Shown here in pieces: positions 7,037 through 15,409 of a stretch of 17,416 nucleotides of DNA. Under the pieces are notes generated by a model, which was not told the DNA's origin, ran no database searches, and saw nothing but the letters and a program-made list of their open reading frames with translations. The DNA comes from Pseudomonadota bacterium (GTDB lineage: Bacteria; Pseudomonadota; Alphaproteobacteria; Rhizobiales; Devosiaceae), in assembly GCA_023431205.1 (NCBI GenBank), contig JAEYXQ010000101.1:1-17416 (forward strand). Reading direction: 5' to 3'. How positions within the stretch are numbered: position 1 is the first letter of the stretch; the number at the start of each line of letters is the position of its first letter. Made by a program: the position numbers and the translations under genes.

Positions 7037-8974
7037 ATGCGCTTTTCCGACAGCTTTCTTGACGAGATCCGACAGCGCCTGCCGATCACGCAGGTGGTGG
7101 GCGAGCACGTTGTCTGGGACAAGCGCAAGTCGCAGCCCGGCAAGGGCGACATGTGGGCCTGCTGCCCGTTCCATTCCGAAAAGAGCCCGAGTTTCCATGC
7201 TGATGACCGGCGGGGCATCTACCACTGCTTTGGTTGCGGCGCTTCGGGAGACCAGTTCCGCTTCCTGACCGAAAAGGCCGGGATGAGCTTCCCCGAGGCG
7301 GTGGAGAAGCTTGCCGGCATGGCCGGTGTGCCGATGCCGGCGCGCGATGAGCGCAGCGAGAAGCGGGCAGCGCAGCAACGCAGCCTGATCGACGTCATGG
7401 AAGTGGCGACGAAATATTTCGAGGCGGCGCTGGCGCACAATATCGGGGCGCGGGCCCGCGGCTACCTGTTCGAGCGCGGGGTATCGGCCCAGGCCCAGCA
7501 GCGCTTCCGCATCGGCTTTGCCCCGGAAAGCCGCAATGGGCTCAAGGAGCACCTTGCCGCCAATGGCGTGACGGCACAGGAGATGATCGATACGGGGCTG
7601 GTCGCCACGCGTGAAGGCGATCCGCTGCCCTATGACCGGTTCCGCAACCGGGTGATGTTCCCGATCACCGACTTCAAGGGGCGGGTGATTGCCTTTGGTG
7701 GGCGCGCGATGTCGCCCGACGTACCGGCAAAGTACCTGAACTCGCCGGAGACCGAGCTCTTCAAGAAGCGGCACACGCTCTATAACGGCCAGTCTGCCCG
7801 CCAGGCGGCTCGGGATGGCGGGACCGTCATCGTAGTGGAAGGCTATCTCGACGTGATCGCGTCGGTGATGGCGGGCTTTGAAGGAACGGTGGCGCCGCTC
7901 GGCACGGCAATGACCGAAGAGCACCTGCAATTGCTGTGGCGGATGAGCCCGGACCCGGTGCTGTGTTTCGACGGCGACAAGGCCGGCCTCAAGGCGGCGG
8001 AGCGTGCCGCGAACCTGGTGATGCCGCACCTCAAACCCGGCTACACCGTGCGCATCGCCACCCTGCCGGAAGGGCAGGACCCGGACGATCTGATCAAGGC
8101 GCAGGGCCGGGCGGCGTTCGCCGACGTGATCGAGCGAGCGCGGTCATTGTCAGACATGATCTGGAGCTTCGAGACCGGTGGCCTGGTCCCCGAAACGCCG
8201 GAGGCGCGGGCGGCGCTGCAGGCGCGGCTGCGGGAGCGGGCGAACTCGATCCAAGATAGCACGGTGCGCTTCCACTATGCGCAGGCCTTCGACGAAAAGC
8301 TACGGGCGTTCCTTGCGCCGGTGCGGCAGCCCAGGTTCGAGCAGCGGGGAGGCGGCCAGCCGCGCTATGGCCAGAGCGGCGCCTATGGCTATCCGCGCGG
8401 GGGCACGCCGCGGTTGGTGGTGTCGGACACGCTGCGCAATTCGCGCCTGCTGAAGCAGGGGGCGGTGGCGGAGGCGACGCCGCGCGAGGCGACGATCGTC
8501 CTCAGCCTCGTCAACCACCCGGCGCTGGTCGAGGACAAGTTCGAGGCGCTGGCGGCGCTCGACCTCGAGACGACCGTGGCGCAGAAGGTGCTGGGGGACC
8601 TGCTCAACCTGGTGGTGCGGCACCACGATATCTCGGCGGCCGATCTGAAGTCGGCGCTGGGGGTGCGCGGGCACGGGCCGACGCTGGACCGGATGGCGCA
8701 GACGCTGATGCGGCAGGGCGTGTGGCAGATCGGTCCGGAGACGGCGCTGGCCGATGCCGAGACCGGATTGAGTCATGCCCTGGCCTTGCATAACAAGAAA
8801 GTTCAGCTAAATAGGGAACTCAAGGCAGCCGAAGCCGCGCTGGGCGAAGACCCGAGCGATGAAACCTTTGAACGGCTGCGAGACATCAAGAACCAGATTA
8901 CCACTGTCGATGGCACAGAGGCATTGATCGAAGGTTTTGGTTCGCTATCAGGACGCGCGACACGCAGCTTCTAG
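7037..8974 (+). CDS. dnaG: DNA primase
   Basis: Makes RNA primers at the replication fork and associates with DnaB helicase. 645 residues, in the family range. N-terminal CHC2 zinc finger: CPFHSEKSPSF and CFGCGASGD (C43, H46, C64, C67). The RNA polymerase basic core includes FRNRVMFPITD and FGGRAM near residues 200-225. The TOPRIM domain shows VVEGYLDVIA (E268) and FDGDKAG (D312, D314), so the metal-binding acids are intact. A Gly/Gln/Arg-rich linker (about 430-455) leads to the C-terminal helicase-interaction domain. The start ATG gives MRFSDSFLDEIRQRLPI, as in other alphaproteobacterial primases, though the ribosome binding site is weak. rpoD follows after 175 nt, the remnant of the macromolecular-synthesis operon without rpsU. 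Confidence 0.98.
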   Translation: MRFSDSFLDEIRQRLPITQVVGEHVVWDKRKSQPGKGDMWACCPFHSEKSPSFHADDRRGIYHCFGCGASGDQFRFLTEKAGMSFPEAVEKLAGMAGVPMPARDERSEKRAAQQRSLIDVMEVATKYFEAALAHNIGARARGYLFERGVSAQAQQRFRIGFAPESRNGLKEHLAANGVTAQEMIDTGLVATREGDPLPYDRFRNRVMFPITDFKGRVIAFGGRAMSPDVPAKYLNSPETELFKKRHTLYNGQSARQAARDGGTVIVVEGYLDVIASVMAGFEGTVAPLGTAMTEEHLQLLWRMSPDPVLCFDGDKAGLKAAERAANLVMPHLKPGYTVRIATLPEGQDPDDLIKAQGRAAFADVIERARSLSDMIWSFETGGLVPETPEARAALQARLRERANSIQDSTVRFHYAQAFDEKLRAFLAPVRQPRFEQRGGGQPRYGQSGAYGYPRGGTPRLVVSDTLRNSRLLKQGAVAEATPREATIVLSLVNHPALVEDKFEALAALDLETTVAQKVLGDLLNLVVRHHDISAADLKSALGVRGHGPTLDRMAQTLMRQGVWQIGPETALADAETGLSHALALHNKKVQLNRELKAAEAALGEDPSDETFERLRDIKNQITTVDGTEALIEGFGSLSGRATRSF

Positions 8975-9045
8975 GGAGACCGAGAGGCTGGGAGTCGTGC
9001 GATTTTGTGCATGGCGAAAGGTCATGCGGCGAACCCTGTGTTCGT

Positions 9046-9063
9046 CCAGGCGTTAACGCCTGG
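9046..9063. promoter_or_regulatory. 18-bp perfect palindrome in the rpoD leader
   Basis: CCAGGCGTTAACGCCTGG is a perfect palindrome of 18 bp, 87 nt before the rpoD ATG. No T-tract follows, so it is not an intrinsic terminator for dnaG; it looks like a binding site for a dimeric regulator or a leader hairpin. In the same 175-nt gap lie AGGTG-TCAC-CACCT (9089-9102) and the 12-bp palindrome CCCGGGCCCGGG (9112-9123), and a GAGTC (GANTC type) at 8992-8996. No clear -10/-35 pair could be assigned. Confidence 0.5.
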
Positions 9064-9149
9064 GTGAGCGCACCTTTACCTTGCCTTGAGGTGTCACCAC
9101 CTAAAGCCTTACCCGGGCCCGGGCTTCGCGGGCACCGACGGAGTACGAG

Positions 9150-11201
<2,052 letters not shown>

Positions 11202-11205
11202 GCGC

Positions 11206-11484
11206 GTGGCTCAGACTGTCAAAGTCACCTCCATCCGGGCGGCCGTGCCGTTCCGGCTGGTGGTGACGTTTTCCGACGGCAGCCACGGCACGTTCGATGC
11301 GGCGCAGATGCTGGGCGAGCGTGGCGAGGGCACCGAGCCGCTGCGCGAGCGCAGCTTTTTCGGCAAGGTCGGGCTCGCCAACGGGGTGCCCACCTGGCCG
11401 AACCATTTCGACATCTCACCGGGCTGGCTGCGCGAAGAGATGGAAAAACGGGGCGAGCTCGTGGTACCGCGGGCACGGCGCTAA
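11206..11484 (+). CDS. DUF2442 domain-containing protein
   Basis: 92 residues. The pattern FRLVVTFSDGSHGTFDAAQML (about 16-36) and the later VPTWPNHFDISPGWL (about 63-77) match what I know of DUF2442, where a -DG-...-WP-n-D-i-P core is typical. The function of the domain is not established; in other genomes such genes often sit beside a DUF4160 gene in a toxin-antitoxin-like pair, but no DUF4160 partner is seen here. The start is GTG at 11206, only 4 nt after the rpoD stop, so it is probably read from the rpoD transcript. The HlyU-family gene follows after 21 nt. Confidence 0.85.
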   Translation: MAQTVKVTSIRAAVPFRLVVTFSDGSHGTFDAAQMLGERGEGTEPLRERSFFGKVGLANGVPTWPNHFDISPGWLREEMEKRGELVVPRARR

Positions 11485-11505
11485 GAAAAAGACGAGGAGA
11501 CCGGC

Positions 11506-11799
11506 ATGTCGTTTCTCAAGAGGCTGTTCGGCGGCGGTGGGGCCGAGACCAACGCGGAAGCCGGAGACAAGGTGTTCGGGGAAGAAACCTACAAGGGCTT
11601 CCTGATCAAGGCGATCGAGATGAAGGCCGGCAGCGAACTGCAACTGGCGGGCACCATCGAGAAGGAAGTCGATGGCGAGCTCAAGACCTACCGCTTCGTG
11701 CGGGCCGACCGGATGAGCTCGCGTGACGACCTGGTCGCGCTGGCGCTCTCGAAGGGCCGGCAGATCATCGACGAGCAGGGCGAGGGCATCTTCCGCTAG
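11506..11799 (+). CDS. HlyU-family protein
   Basis: 97 residues. It starts MSFLKRLFGGG and continues with a compact domain holding YKGFLIKAIEMKAGSELQLAGTIEKE (about 29-54), YRFVRADRMSSRDDLVALAL (about 63-82) and KGRQIIDEQGEGIF, which matches the short HlyU family of alphaproteobacteria as I remember it. The family name comes from an annotated link to the Vibrio haemolysin regulator HlyU, but these proteins lack an obvious helix-turn-helix, so a regulator role should not be assumed. GAGGAGA at 11494-11500 is a good ribosome binding site. It is the third gene after rpoD with short gaps and may end that transcript; a GCCGC-AAAG-GCGGC hairpin (11844-11857) lies 45 nt downstream. Confidence 0.85.
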   Translation: MSFLKRLFGGGGAETNAEAGDKVFGEETYKGFLIKAIEMKAGSELQLAGTIEKEVDGELKTYRFVRADRMSSRDDLVALALSKGRQIIDEQGEGIFR

Positions 11800-11843
11800 C
11801 CAGAGCGGCAGGGTCGAGAACCTCCCCCCATCAGCAGAGTTGT

Positions 11844-11879
11844 GCCGCAAAGGCGGCTTGTTGCTCCCCGAGAGGGAGC
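11844..11879. other. Two adjacent hairpins between the HlyU-family gene and the next gene
   Basis: GCCGC-AAAG-GCGGC at 11844-11857 is followed by TTGTTG, and GCTCCC-CGAGA-GGGAGC at 11863-11879 is a perfect 6-bp stem. They fill the 103-nt gap (11800-11902). The first could be a weak terminator for the rpoD unit; the second lies 12 nt before the GGAG ribosome binding site of the next gene. Neither has a proper T-tract. Confidence 0.4.
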
Positions 11880-11902
11880 GCCATCACTATTGGAGTTGTG
11901 CA

Positions 11903-12124
11903 ATGGCCAGGAAACCAACGGCCAGGACCGAGTTCGTCCTGTTCGACGTGATTTATGAAGACGGGTCGCAGCGCTCGAACCGCAAGGTGGATGCGAGTCT
12001 GCTGGGTGGGCTCGACGGCGACGAGCCGGCAAAGGCCGCCATCGAAGAGCAGGACCGGGCGATCGCCGAAAAATCCGGCCAGCCGCCGCTGGCGATCAAG
12101 AGCCTCAAGCGCAGCGGCAAGTAA
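11903..12124 (+). CDS. Small conserved-looking protein of unknown function
   Basis: 73 residues, charged and soluble, with no transmembrane segment. It reads MARKPTARTEFVLFDVIYEDG, then a polar middle (SNRKVDASLLGGLDGDEPAKAAIEEQDRAI) and a basic end (IKSLKRSGK). GGAG at 11892-11895, 7 nt before the ATG, supports the start; the frame is open further upstream only as an extra frame over the HlyU-family gene. The strongly acidic-then-basic layout and the tight Shine-Dalgarno suggest a real gene. I do not recognise a family with certainty. Its stop abuts, without overlap, the stop of the convergent membrane protein gene. Confidence 0.72.
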   Translation: MARKPTARTEFVLFDVIYEDGSQRSNRKVDASLLGGLDGDEPAKAAIEEQDRAIAEKSGQPPLAIKSLKRSGK

Positions 12125-12721
12125 TCAGGCCAGCATGTCGGGCGGGTTCCTGGGGTCGTAGGTGCCCGGCCGGTTGCGATTGGAGACGCGCAGGAACGGC
12201 AGCGTAAGGAGGATGCCGCCGCCCATGGCAATCAGGGCCTGAGGCTGGCGGGTCACGATGAAGAGCACGGGCGGCAGGACCAGAAAAATGCCCCCGAGCA
12301 GCAAGAGCATCACGCGGAGCGTGGTGTGCCGCGCGTGGCTATAGCCGGTGGTGAAGCGGATGTGGTTGGCACCTGCCGCGATCAGGCGCTCGTGCAACTC
12401 GGCCTTGAAGCGATAGTAATCCTGCGTGCTCTCGGCGTTGACGTTGCCCCAGGCGTCGGTGTTGAGGAGGACGATCCTGGAGCCGTCACGGAAGCTGATC
12501 CGCATCTGGGCGACGTCGGATCCCGAAAGCGAAAACATCGCCAGGTTCACCTCGGCGATGTTTGGGTAAGGGACGATGCACACCCGGCCGTCAAGAACGA
12601 AAGACAGGCTTTCCGGACCGGCCGCCACGCCACGATCGCCCATGTGGAAGCGCAAACCACCACGGGTGACGCGGAGGTCGTAGCGCGTGATCGGTTCCGG
12701 CGCGGCGGGCGGTTCGCTCAT
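12125..12721 (-). CDS. Two-TM membrane protein of unknown function
   Basis: 198 residues. The first ~135 residues are soluble and beta-rich (DLRVTRGGLRF, ESLSFVLDGRVCIVPYPNIAEVNLAMF, MRISFRDGSRIVLLNT); this PH-like run of strands reading a YPNIAEV loop resembles membrane-associated PH-like domains, but that is only an impression. Two hydrophobic helices close the protein (about 145-165, LLLLGGIFLVLPPVLFIV, and 170-186, LIAMGGGILLTLPFL), ending in a short charged tail. The start was set at ATG 12721; an in-frame ATG at 12745 adds 8 residues. Both ATGs lie in the two arms of an inverted repeat (12720-12745). Function unknown. It is read leftward, downstream of the flavin oxidoreductase. Confidence 0.78.
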   Translation of the reverse strand: MSEPPAAPEPITRYDLRVTRGGLRFHMGDRGVAAGPESLSFVLDGRVCIVPYPNIAEVNLAMFSLSGSDVAQMRISFRDGSRIVLLNTDAWGNVNAESTQDYYRFKAELHERLIAAGANHIRFTTGYSHARHTTLRVMLLLLGGIFLVLPPVLFIVTRQPQALIAMGGGILLTLPFLRVSNRNRPGTYDPRNPPDMLA

Positions 12722-12745
12722 GAGGGCCCCCCAAGGTGCCCTCAT
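12720..12745 (-). promoter_or_regulatory. Inverted repeat over the start codon of the two-TM protein gene
   Basis: On the mRNA strand ATGAGGGC and GCCCTCAT are perfect 8-bp arms around a 10-nt loop that ends in a G-run. The 3' arm contains the AT of the chosen ATG, and the G-run is the only Shine-Dalgarno-like sequence. A hairpin here would hide both from the ribosome. Confidence 0.45.
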
Positions 12746-12776
12746 CCAAGCATGAACGCAGTCGGGCGTCACCCGA

Positions 12777-12838
12777 TCAGGGTGCGAGGGCCCTGTCGAT
12801 CGCCGGCTTCACCACCGTGCCGTAGAGTTCGATGGCCT
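12777..12838 (-). pseudogene. Out-of-frame C-terminal tail of the LLM oxidoreductase
   Basis: Shifted by one base relative to the main frame, the minus strand here reads HDKVMKAIELYGTVVKPAID (starting just above 12838) then RALAP and a TGA at 12777-12779. This is a normal LLM-family ending, so the full gene would span 12777-13813, about 345 residues. The coding pattern continuing past the stop is the evidence for the frameshift. A small inverted repeat, TCGGG-CGTCA-CCCGA (12762-12776), follows the restored stop. Confidence 0.8.
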
Positions 12839-13813
12839 TCATGACCTTGTCGTGGGGACGGTGCCGACGCTGAGCTGCAGGCCGAAGCGGTCGTGCTTGA
12901 ACCATTCGTGCTGCATCAGGATCTTGTCGATCACTTCCTGCGGGGAACCCATGTAGTAAGCGCCATCAGGCGTGGCGCCGGCGTCGAACTGGGCCCGAGT
13001 GGTGGGCGGCCAGCCGCGCTCCTTGCCGATCCGGCTCATGGTGGCGCTGTGGGATGGGAAGGCGATGTCGCGGGCAGCCTGGCTGTCCTCGGCGAGGAAG
13101 CCGTGGCCGCTAACGCCGACCTTCAGCCGTCCGGCATGGCCCACCTTTTCGGTGGTTTGGTGGTAGAAATCGACCAGCGGCGCAAACTGGCGGGCCTGGC
13201 CGCCGATGATGGCGATCATCAGCGGCAGGCCGTAATAGGCGGCGCGAGCCACAGAGTTCGGGGTGCCGCCGACGGCGATCCAGAGCGGGATCGGCTGTTG
13301 GACCGGTTGAGGGTAGACATTGATGCCCGGAATTGGCCTGGTGTGTTTGCTGCCCGGCCACTGCACGGCGCCACCCTCGCGGATCTTGAGGAGCATGGCC
13401 AGCTTCTCCTCGAACAGATCGTCATAATCGTTGAGATCGTAGCCGAAGAGCGGGAAGCTCTCGATGAAGCTGCCACGGCCGGCCATGATCTCGGCGCGGC
13501 CATTGCTGATCAGGTCGATGGTGGCGAATTGCTGCCAGACGCGGATCGGGTCCTCGGAGCTGAGCACAGTGACCGCGGTGGAGAGACGGATGGATTTGGT
13601 CCGGGCCGCAGCGGCGGCCAGAATGGCGGCCGGTGAGGAGGCGACATAGTCGGGGCGGTGATGTTCGCCGATACCGAAGAAGGAGAGGCCGAGCTGGTCA
13701 GCGAGCTCGATTTCCTCGAGCAGGTCCCGCAGGCGCTCGGCGGGAGATTGAAGATGGTCTCCGTTCAGCGGGTCGGGCGTGTTCTCGACGAAAGAGTAAA
13801 GTCCGAGTTCCAT
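12839..13813 (-). CDS. LLM-class flavin-dependent oxidoreductase, C-terminus frameshifted
   Basis: Luciferase-like (bacterial LLM) monooxygenase or oxidoreductase using FMNH2/F420-type flavin; substrate unknown. 324 residues as read. Seen: MELGLYSFVENTPDP at the start, LGLSFFGIGEHHRPDY (about 43-58), the LSTAVTVLSSEDPIRVWQQFATIDLISNGRAEIMAGRG block (about 82-120) and PIPLWIAVGGTP (about 180-191). AGGAGG at 13819-13824 is a strong ribosome binding site for ATG 13813. The frame stops after LQLSVGTVPTTRS, but adding one C in the run at 12854-12857 (GGGG on the + strand) gives SVGTVPHDKVMKAIELYG and a normal ending at 12777. That continuation is typical of the family. Either a real one-base deletion or a sequencing error in the run explains it. 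The catalytic core is intact, so a partly working product is possible. Confidence 0.88.
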   Translation of the reverse strand: MELGLYSFVENTPDPLNGDHLQSPAERLRDLLEEIELADQLGLSFFGIGEHHRPDYVASSPAAILAAAAARTKSIRLSTAVTVLSSEDPIRVWQQFATIDLISNGRAEIMAGRGSFIESFPLFGYDLNDYDDLFEEKLAMLLKIREGGAVQWPGSKHTRPIPGINVYPQPVQQPIPLWIAVGGTPNSVARAAYYGLPLMIAIIGGQARQFAPLVDFYHQTTEKVGHAGRLKVGVSGHGFLAEDSQAARDIAFPSHSATMSRIGKERGWPPTTRAQFDAGATPDGAYYMGSPQEVIDKILMQHEWFKHDRFGLQLSVGTVPTTRS

Positions 13814-13895
13814 GGTGGCCTCCTGTTGGCCCGACATGGCGCCGGACGGGCGCGCGATCAAGAACGCACATGCGTGTGACCGCGCACCAGCTGGT

Positions 13896-14579
13896 TCAGA
13901 CGTTGCTGCCGGACGGGGTGTAGGCGAAGGGGGAAACCGGCGCAGGCGAGGGCTCCGGCGCCTTCTCACCAGCCGCGGCGTGGATCTCGGTCACCAGGGC
14001 AGGATCGAGACGAAGCTTGCTGGCGAGGGCATCGAGATAGGCGCGCTCGGACGCGGTATCGGCAGTGATCGCCACGAGCGAGGCAGCGTAGATCTCGGCG
14101 GCGTGTTCGGGTGTATCGGCGCGAGCGGCGACGGCGTTGATATCGAGCGGGCTCGAGAGCTCGTCAAAGACCCAGGCCTTCTCCTCGGCGGACAGGGACA
14201 TTCCTTCGAGGCGGGAGAAGATCTTCTCCTTCTCGTCGGCATCGATGCGGCCATCGGCCTTGGCGGCGGAGATCATGGCGCGGACGAGAGTCTTGCCGAG
14301 TTCTTCCTGCGCCTGCTGGTCGGAAGAGGGTGGGATGAAGGCGTCTTCGGCCGGCACCGGCTGCCCAGGCTGGTTGGCCTGGTGCTTCTGCCAGGCCTGG
14401 TAGGCGAGACCGCCGACGGCGGCCAGGGCGCCAAGCTTGACGGCATCCTTGCCGATCTTGCCGAGCCCGCCGCCGCCAAGCAGCAGGCCGGCCGCGAGGC
14501 CGGCTGCGCCGCTCATGGCGTTCTTTTGCGCACCTGGATCGGTCTGGAGAGCTTTGACGATCTGGTCGATGTTGAACAT
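13896..14579 (-). CDS. DUF533 family protein (YebE/TerB-like)
   Basis: 227 residues. Start MFNIDQIVKALQTDPG at ATG 14579, with GGGAG at 14586-14590. A Gly/Ala-rich hydrophobic segment (about 22-62, AAGLAAGLLLGGGGLGKIGK and KLGALAAVGGLAYQAW) is followed by a polar linker and a helical TerB-like domain (about 94-205) with MISAAKADGRIDADEKEKIFSRL, a hallmark of DUF533/TerB-type proteins where acidic residues may bind metal. Ends in a Pro/Ala-rich tail. In E. coli the homologue YebE is an inner membrane protein of the envelope stress response (Cpx); the function is not known in detail. It is read leftward, 193 nt downstream of the small Ala-rich protein, with a strong terminator between them. Confidence 0.88.
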   Translation of the reverse strand: MFNIDQIVKALQTDPGAQKNAMSGAAGLAAGLLLGGGGLGKIGKDAVKLGALAAVGGLAYQAWQKHQANQPGQPVPAEDAFIPPSSDQQAQEELGKTLVRAMISAAKADGRIDADEKEKIFSRLEGMSLSAEEKAWVFDELSSPLDINAVAARADTPEHAAEIYAASLVAITADTASERAYLDALASKLRLDPALVTEIHAAAGEKAPEPSPAPVSPFAYTPSGSNV

Positions 14580-14705
14580 GCGATCTCCCTTGCTGTTGGT
14601 GCGCATTTGGGGAAGCGAGGAAGCCGTTACAAGGTGGAGCCTGGCTGACGGCCGCATGAACGAAGATGAACGGTTTCTGAAGCGCGGGTGAACGCAGAAA
14701 CGGGA

Positions 14706-14731
14706 AAGGCCCTGGCTTGCGCCAGGGCCTT
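14706..14731 (-). terminator. Intrinsic terminator of the small Ala/Pro/Thr-rich protein gene
   Basis: AAGGCCCTGGC and GCCAGGGCCTT form a perfect 11-bp stem with a TTGC loop. On the minus strand the stem is followed by TTTCCCGTTTC, a short broken T-tract. It lies 42 nt after the stop codon of the 14773-15171 gene and upstream of the DUF533 gene. Confidence 0.75.
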
Positions 14732-14772
14732 GGACGACGCCCACAGAGGGAGGGGCTGGGGCATCGAGGGAG

Positions 14773-15171
14773 TTAACCGCCAGTAGCCGGAGCAGTGGTG
14801 GTCTCGGCCGGGGCAGCAGCGTCAGCAGCCGGAGCCACATCGGTGGCCGGAGCAGCAGCGTCAGCGGCGGGAGCCGCGTCAATGGCCGGAGCCTCGGTCA
14901 TTGGGGTAGCGTCAGGCGTAGCAGCCGGAGCTTCGGTCATCGGGGCCGGGGCAATGGCCGGATCAGCCGGAGCTTCGGTGGTCGCCGGCGCACCGTTCAA
15001 ATCGACCGTGGTCGACGGACCGGAGTTGGCCGAGAAGACGAGGTAGCCGATGGCCAGAAGGGCCAGGGCGACGATAATGCCGACAAACCAGCCCGTGCCG
15101 CTCGATTCCCGAGTATAAACGGTGCGGTTGCCATCGTTGGTATAAACGGTATCGCGGTCAGGGGTTGCCAT
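14773..15171 (-). CDS. Small single-TM protein with Ala/Pro/Thr-rich extracytoplasmic tail
   Basis: 132 residues. A polar N-terminus (MATPDRDTVYTNDGNRTVYTRES, residues 1-23) leads into one hydrophobic helix (about 29-47, WFVGIIVALALLAIGYLVF). The remaining ~85 residues are low complexity: PADPAIAPAPMTEAP, ATPDATPMTEAPAID, then near-duplicates AAPAADAAAPATDVA and APAADAAAPAETTT. Such a layout (tail outside the membrane, disordered) suggests a spacer, cell-wall or envelope-associated protein; I do not recognise a named family. AAGGAG at 15179-15184, 7 nt before the ATG, fixes the start. The exact EcfG promoter at 15207-15231 gives a leader of about 28 nt, so general-stress control is likely. 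The gene ends with its own terminator and stands alone. Confidence 0.82.
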   Translation of the reverse strand: MATPDRDTVYTNDGNRTVYTRESSGTGWFVGIIVALALLAIGYLVFSANSGPSTTVDLNGAPATTEAPADPAIAPAPMTEAPAATPDATPMTEAPAIDAAPAADAAAPATDVAPAADAAAPAETTTAPATGG

Positions 15172-15206
15172 GATTTCGCTCCTTTGTGTTACCGTATGGC
15201 CTGAAG

Positions 15207-15231
15207 AACGTCGGGGATTTTTATTCGTTCC
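15207..15231 (-). promoter_or_regulatory. EcfG-type (general stress response) promoter
   Basis: The minus strand reads GGAAC, exactly 16 nt, then CGTT, matching the alphaproteobacterial EcfG/RpoE2/SigT consensus GGAAC-N16/17-CGTT. The spacer is AT-rich (GAATAAAAATCC). It lies 36 nt upstream of the ATG at 15171, with the ribosome binding site in between, so the start of transcription would be near 15200. A second GGAACC (15272-15277) has no CGTT at the right spacing. The rest of the 238-nt gap is AT-rich (15241-15270) and could act as an upstream element. Confidence 0.72.
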
Positions 15232-15360
15232 CGAACCCGTGATCACGAATACACTTCTTTATTTATTGTTAGGTTCCAACGGCTTGCCTGGCCTGCAGGC
15301 GAAGCCGATTGTGGCAGTATTTGGACATTTCGATCGGGCGGCGCTCCTCGGGACGCCAAT

Positions 15361-15387
15361 GAAAAAGGCCGGGCAAATGCCCGGCCT
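15361..15387 (-). terminator. Intrinsic terminator of the OmpA-family gene
   Basis: On the minus strand AGGCCGGGC, ATTT, GCCCGGCCT form a 9-bp GC-rich stem, followed by TTTTTC. It starts 22 nt after the stop codon of the OmpA-domain gene. This is a textbook rho-independent terminator. Confidence 0.88.
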
Positions 15388-15409
15388 CTTGTTTCCGTGT
15401 GGCGGTGGA

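Noticed and set aside
9046..9063. Intrinsic terminator of dnaG
   Set aside because: The perfect dyad has no T-tract on either strand.
11206..11799. Toxin-antitoxin pair formed by the DUF2442 and HlyU-family genes
   Set aside because: HlyU-family proteins are not known toxins or antitoxins and no DUF4160 partner is present.
15241..15277. GGAACC (15272-15277) and AT-rich stretch as another EcfG promoter
   Set aside because: There is no CGTT-like element 16-17 nt downstream on the minus strand.
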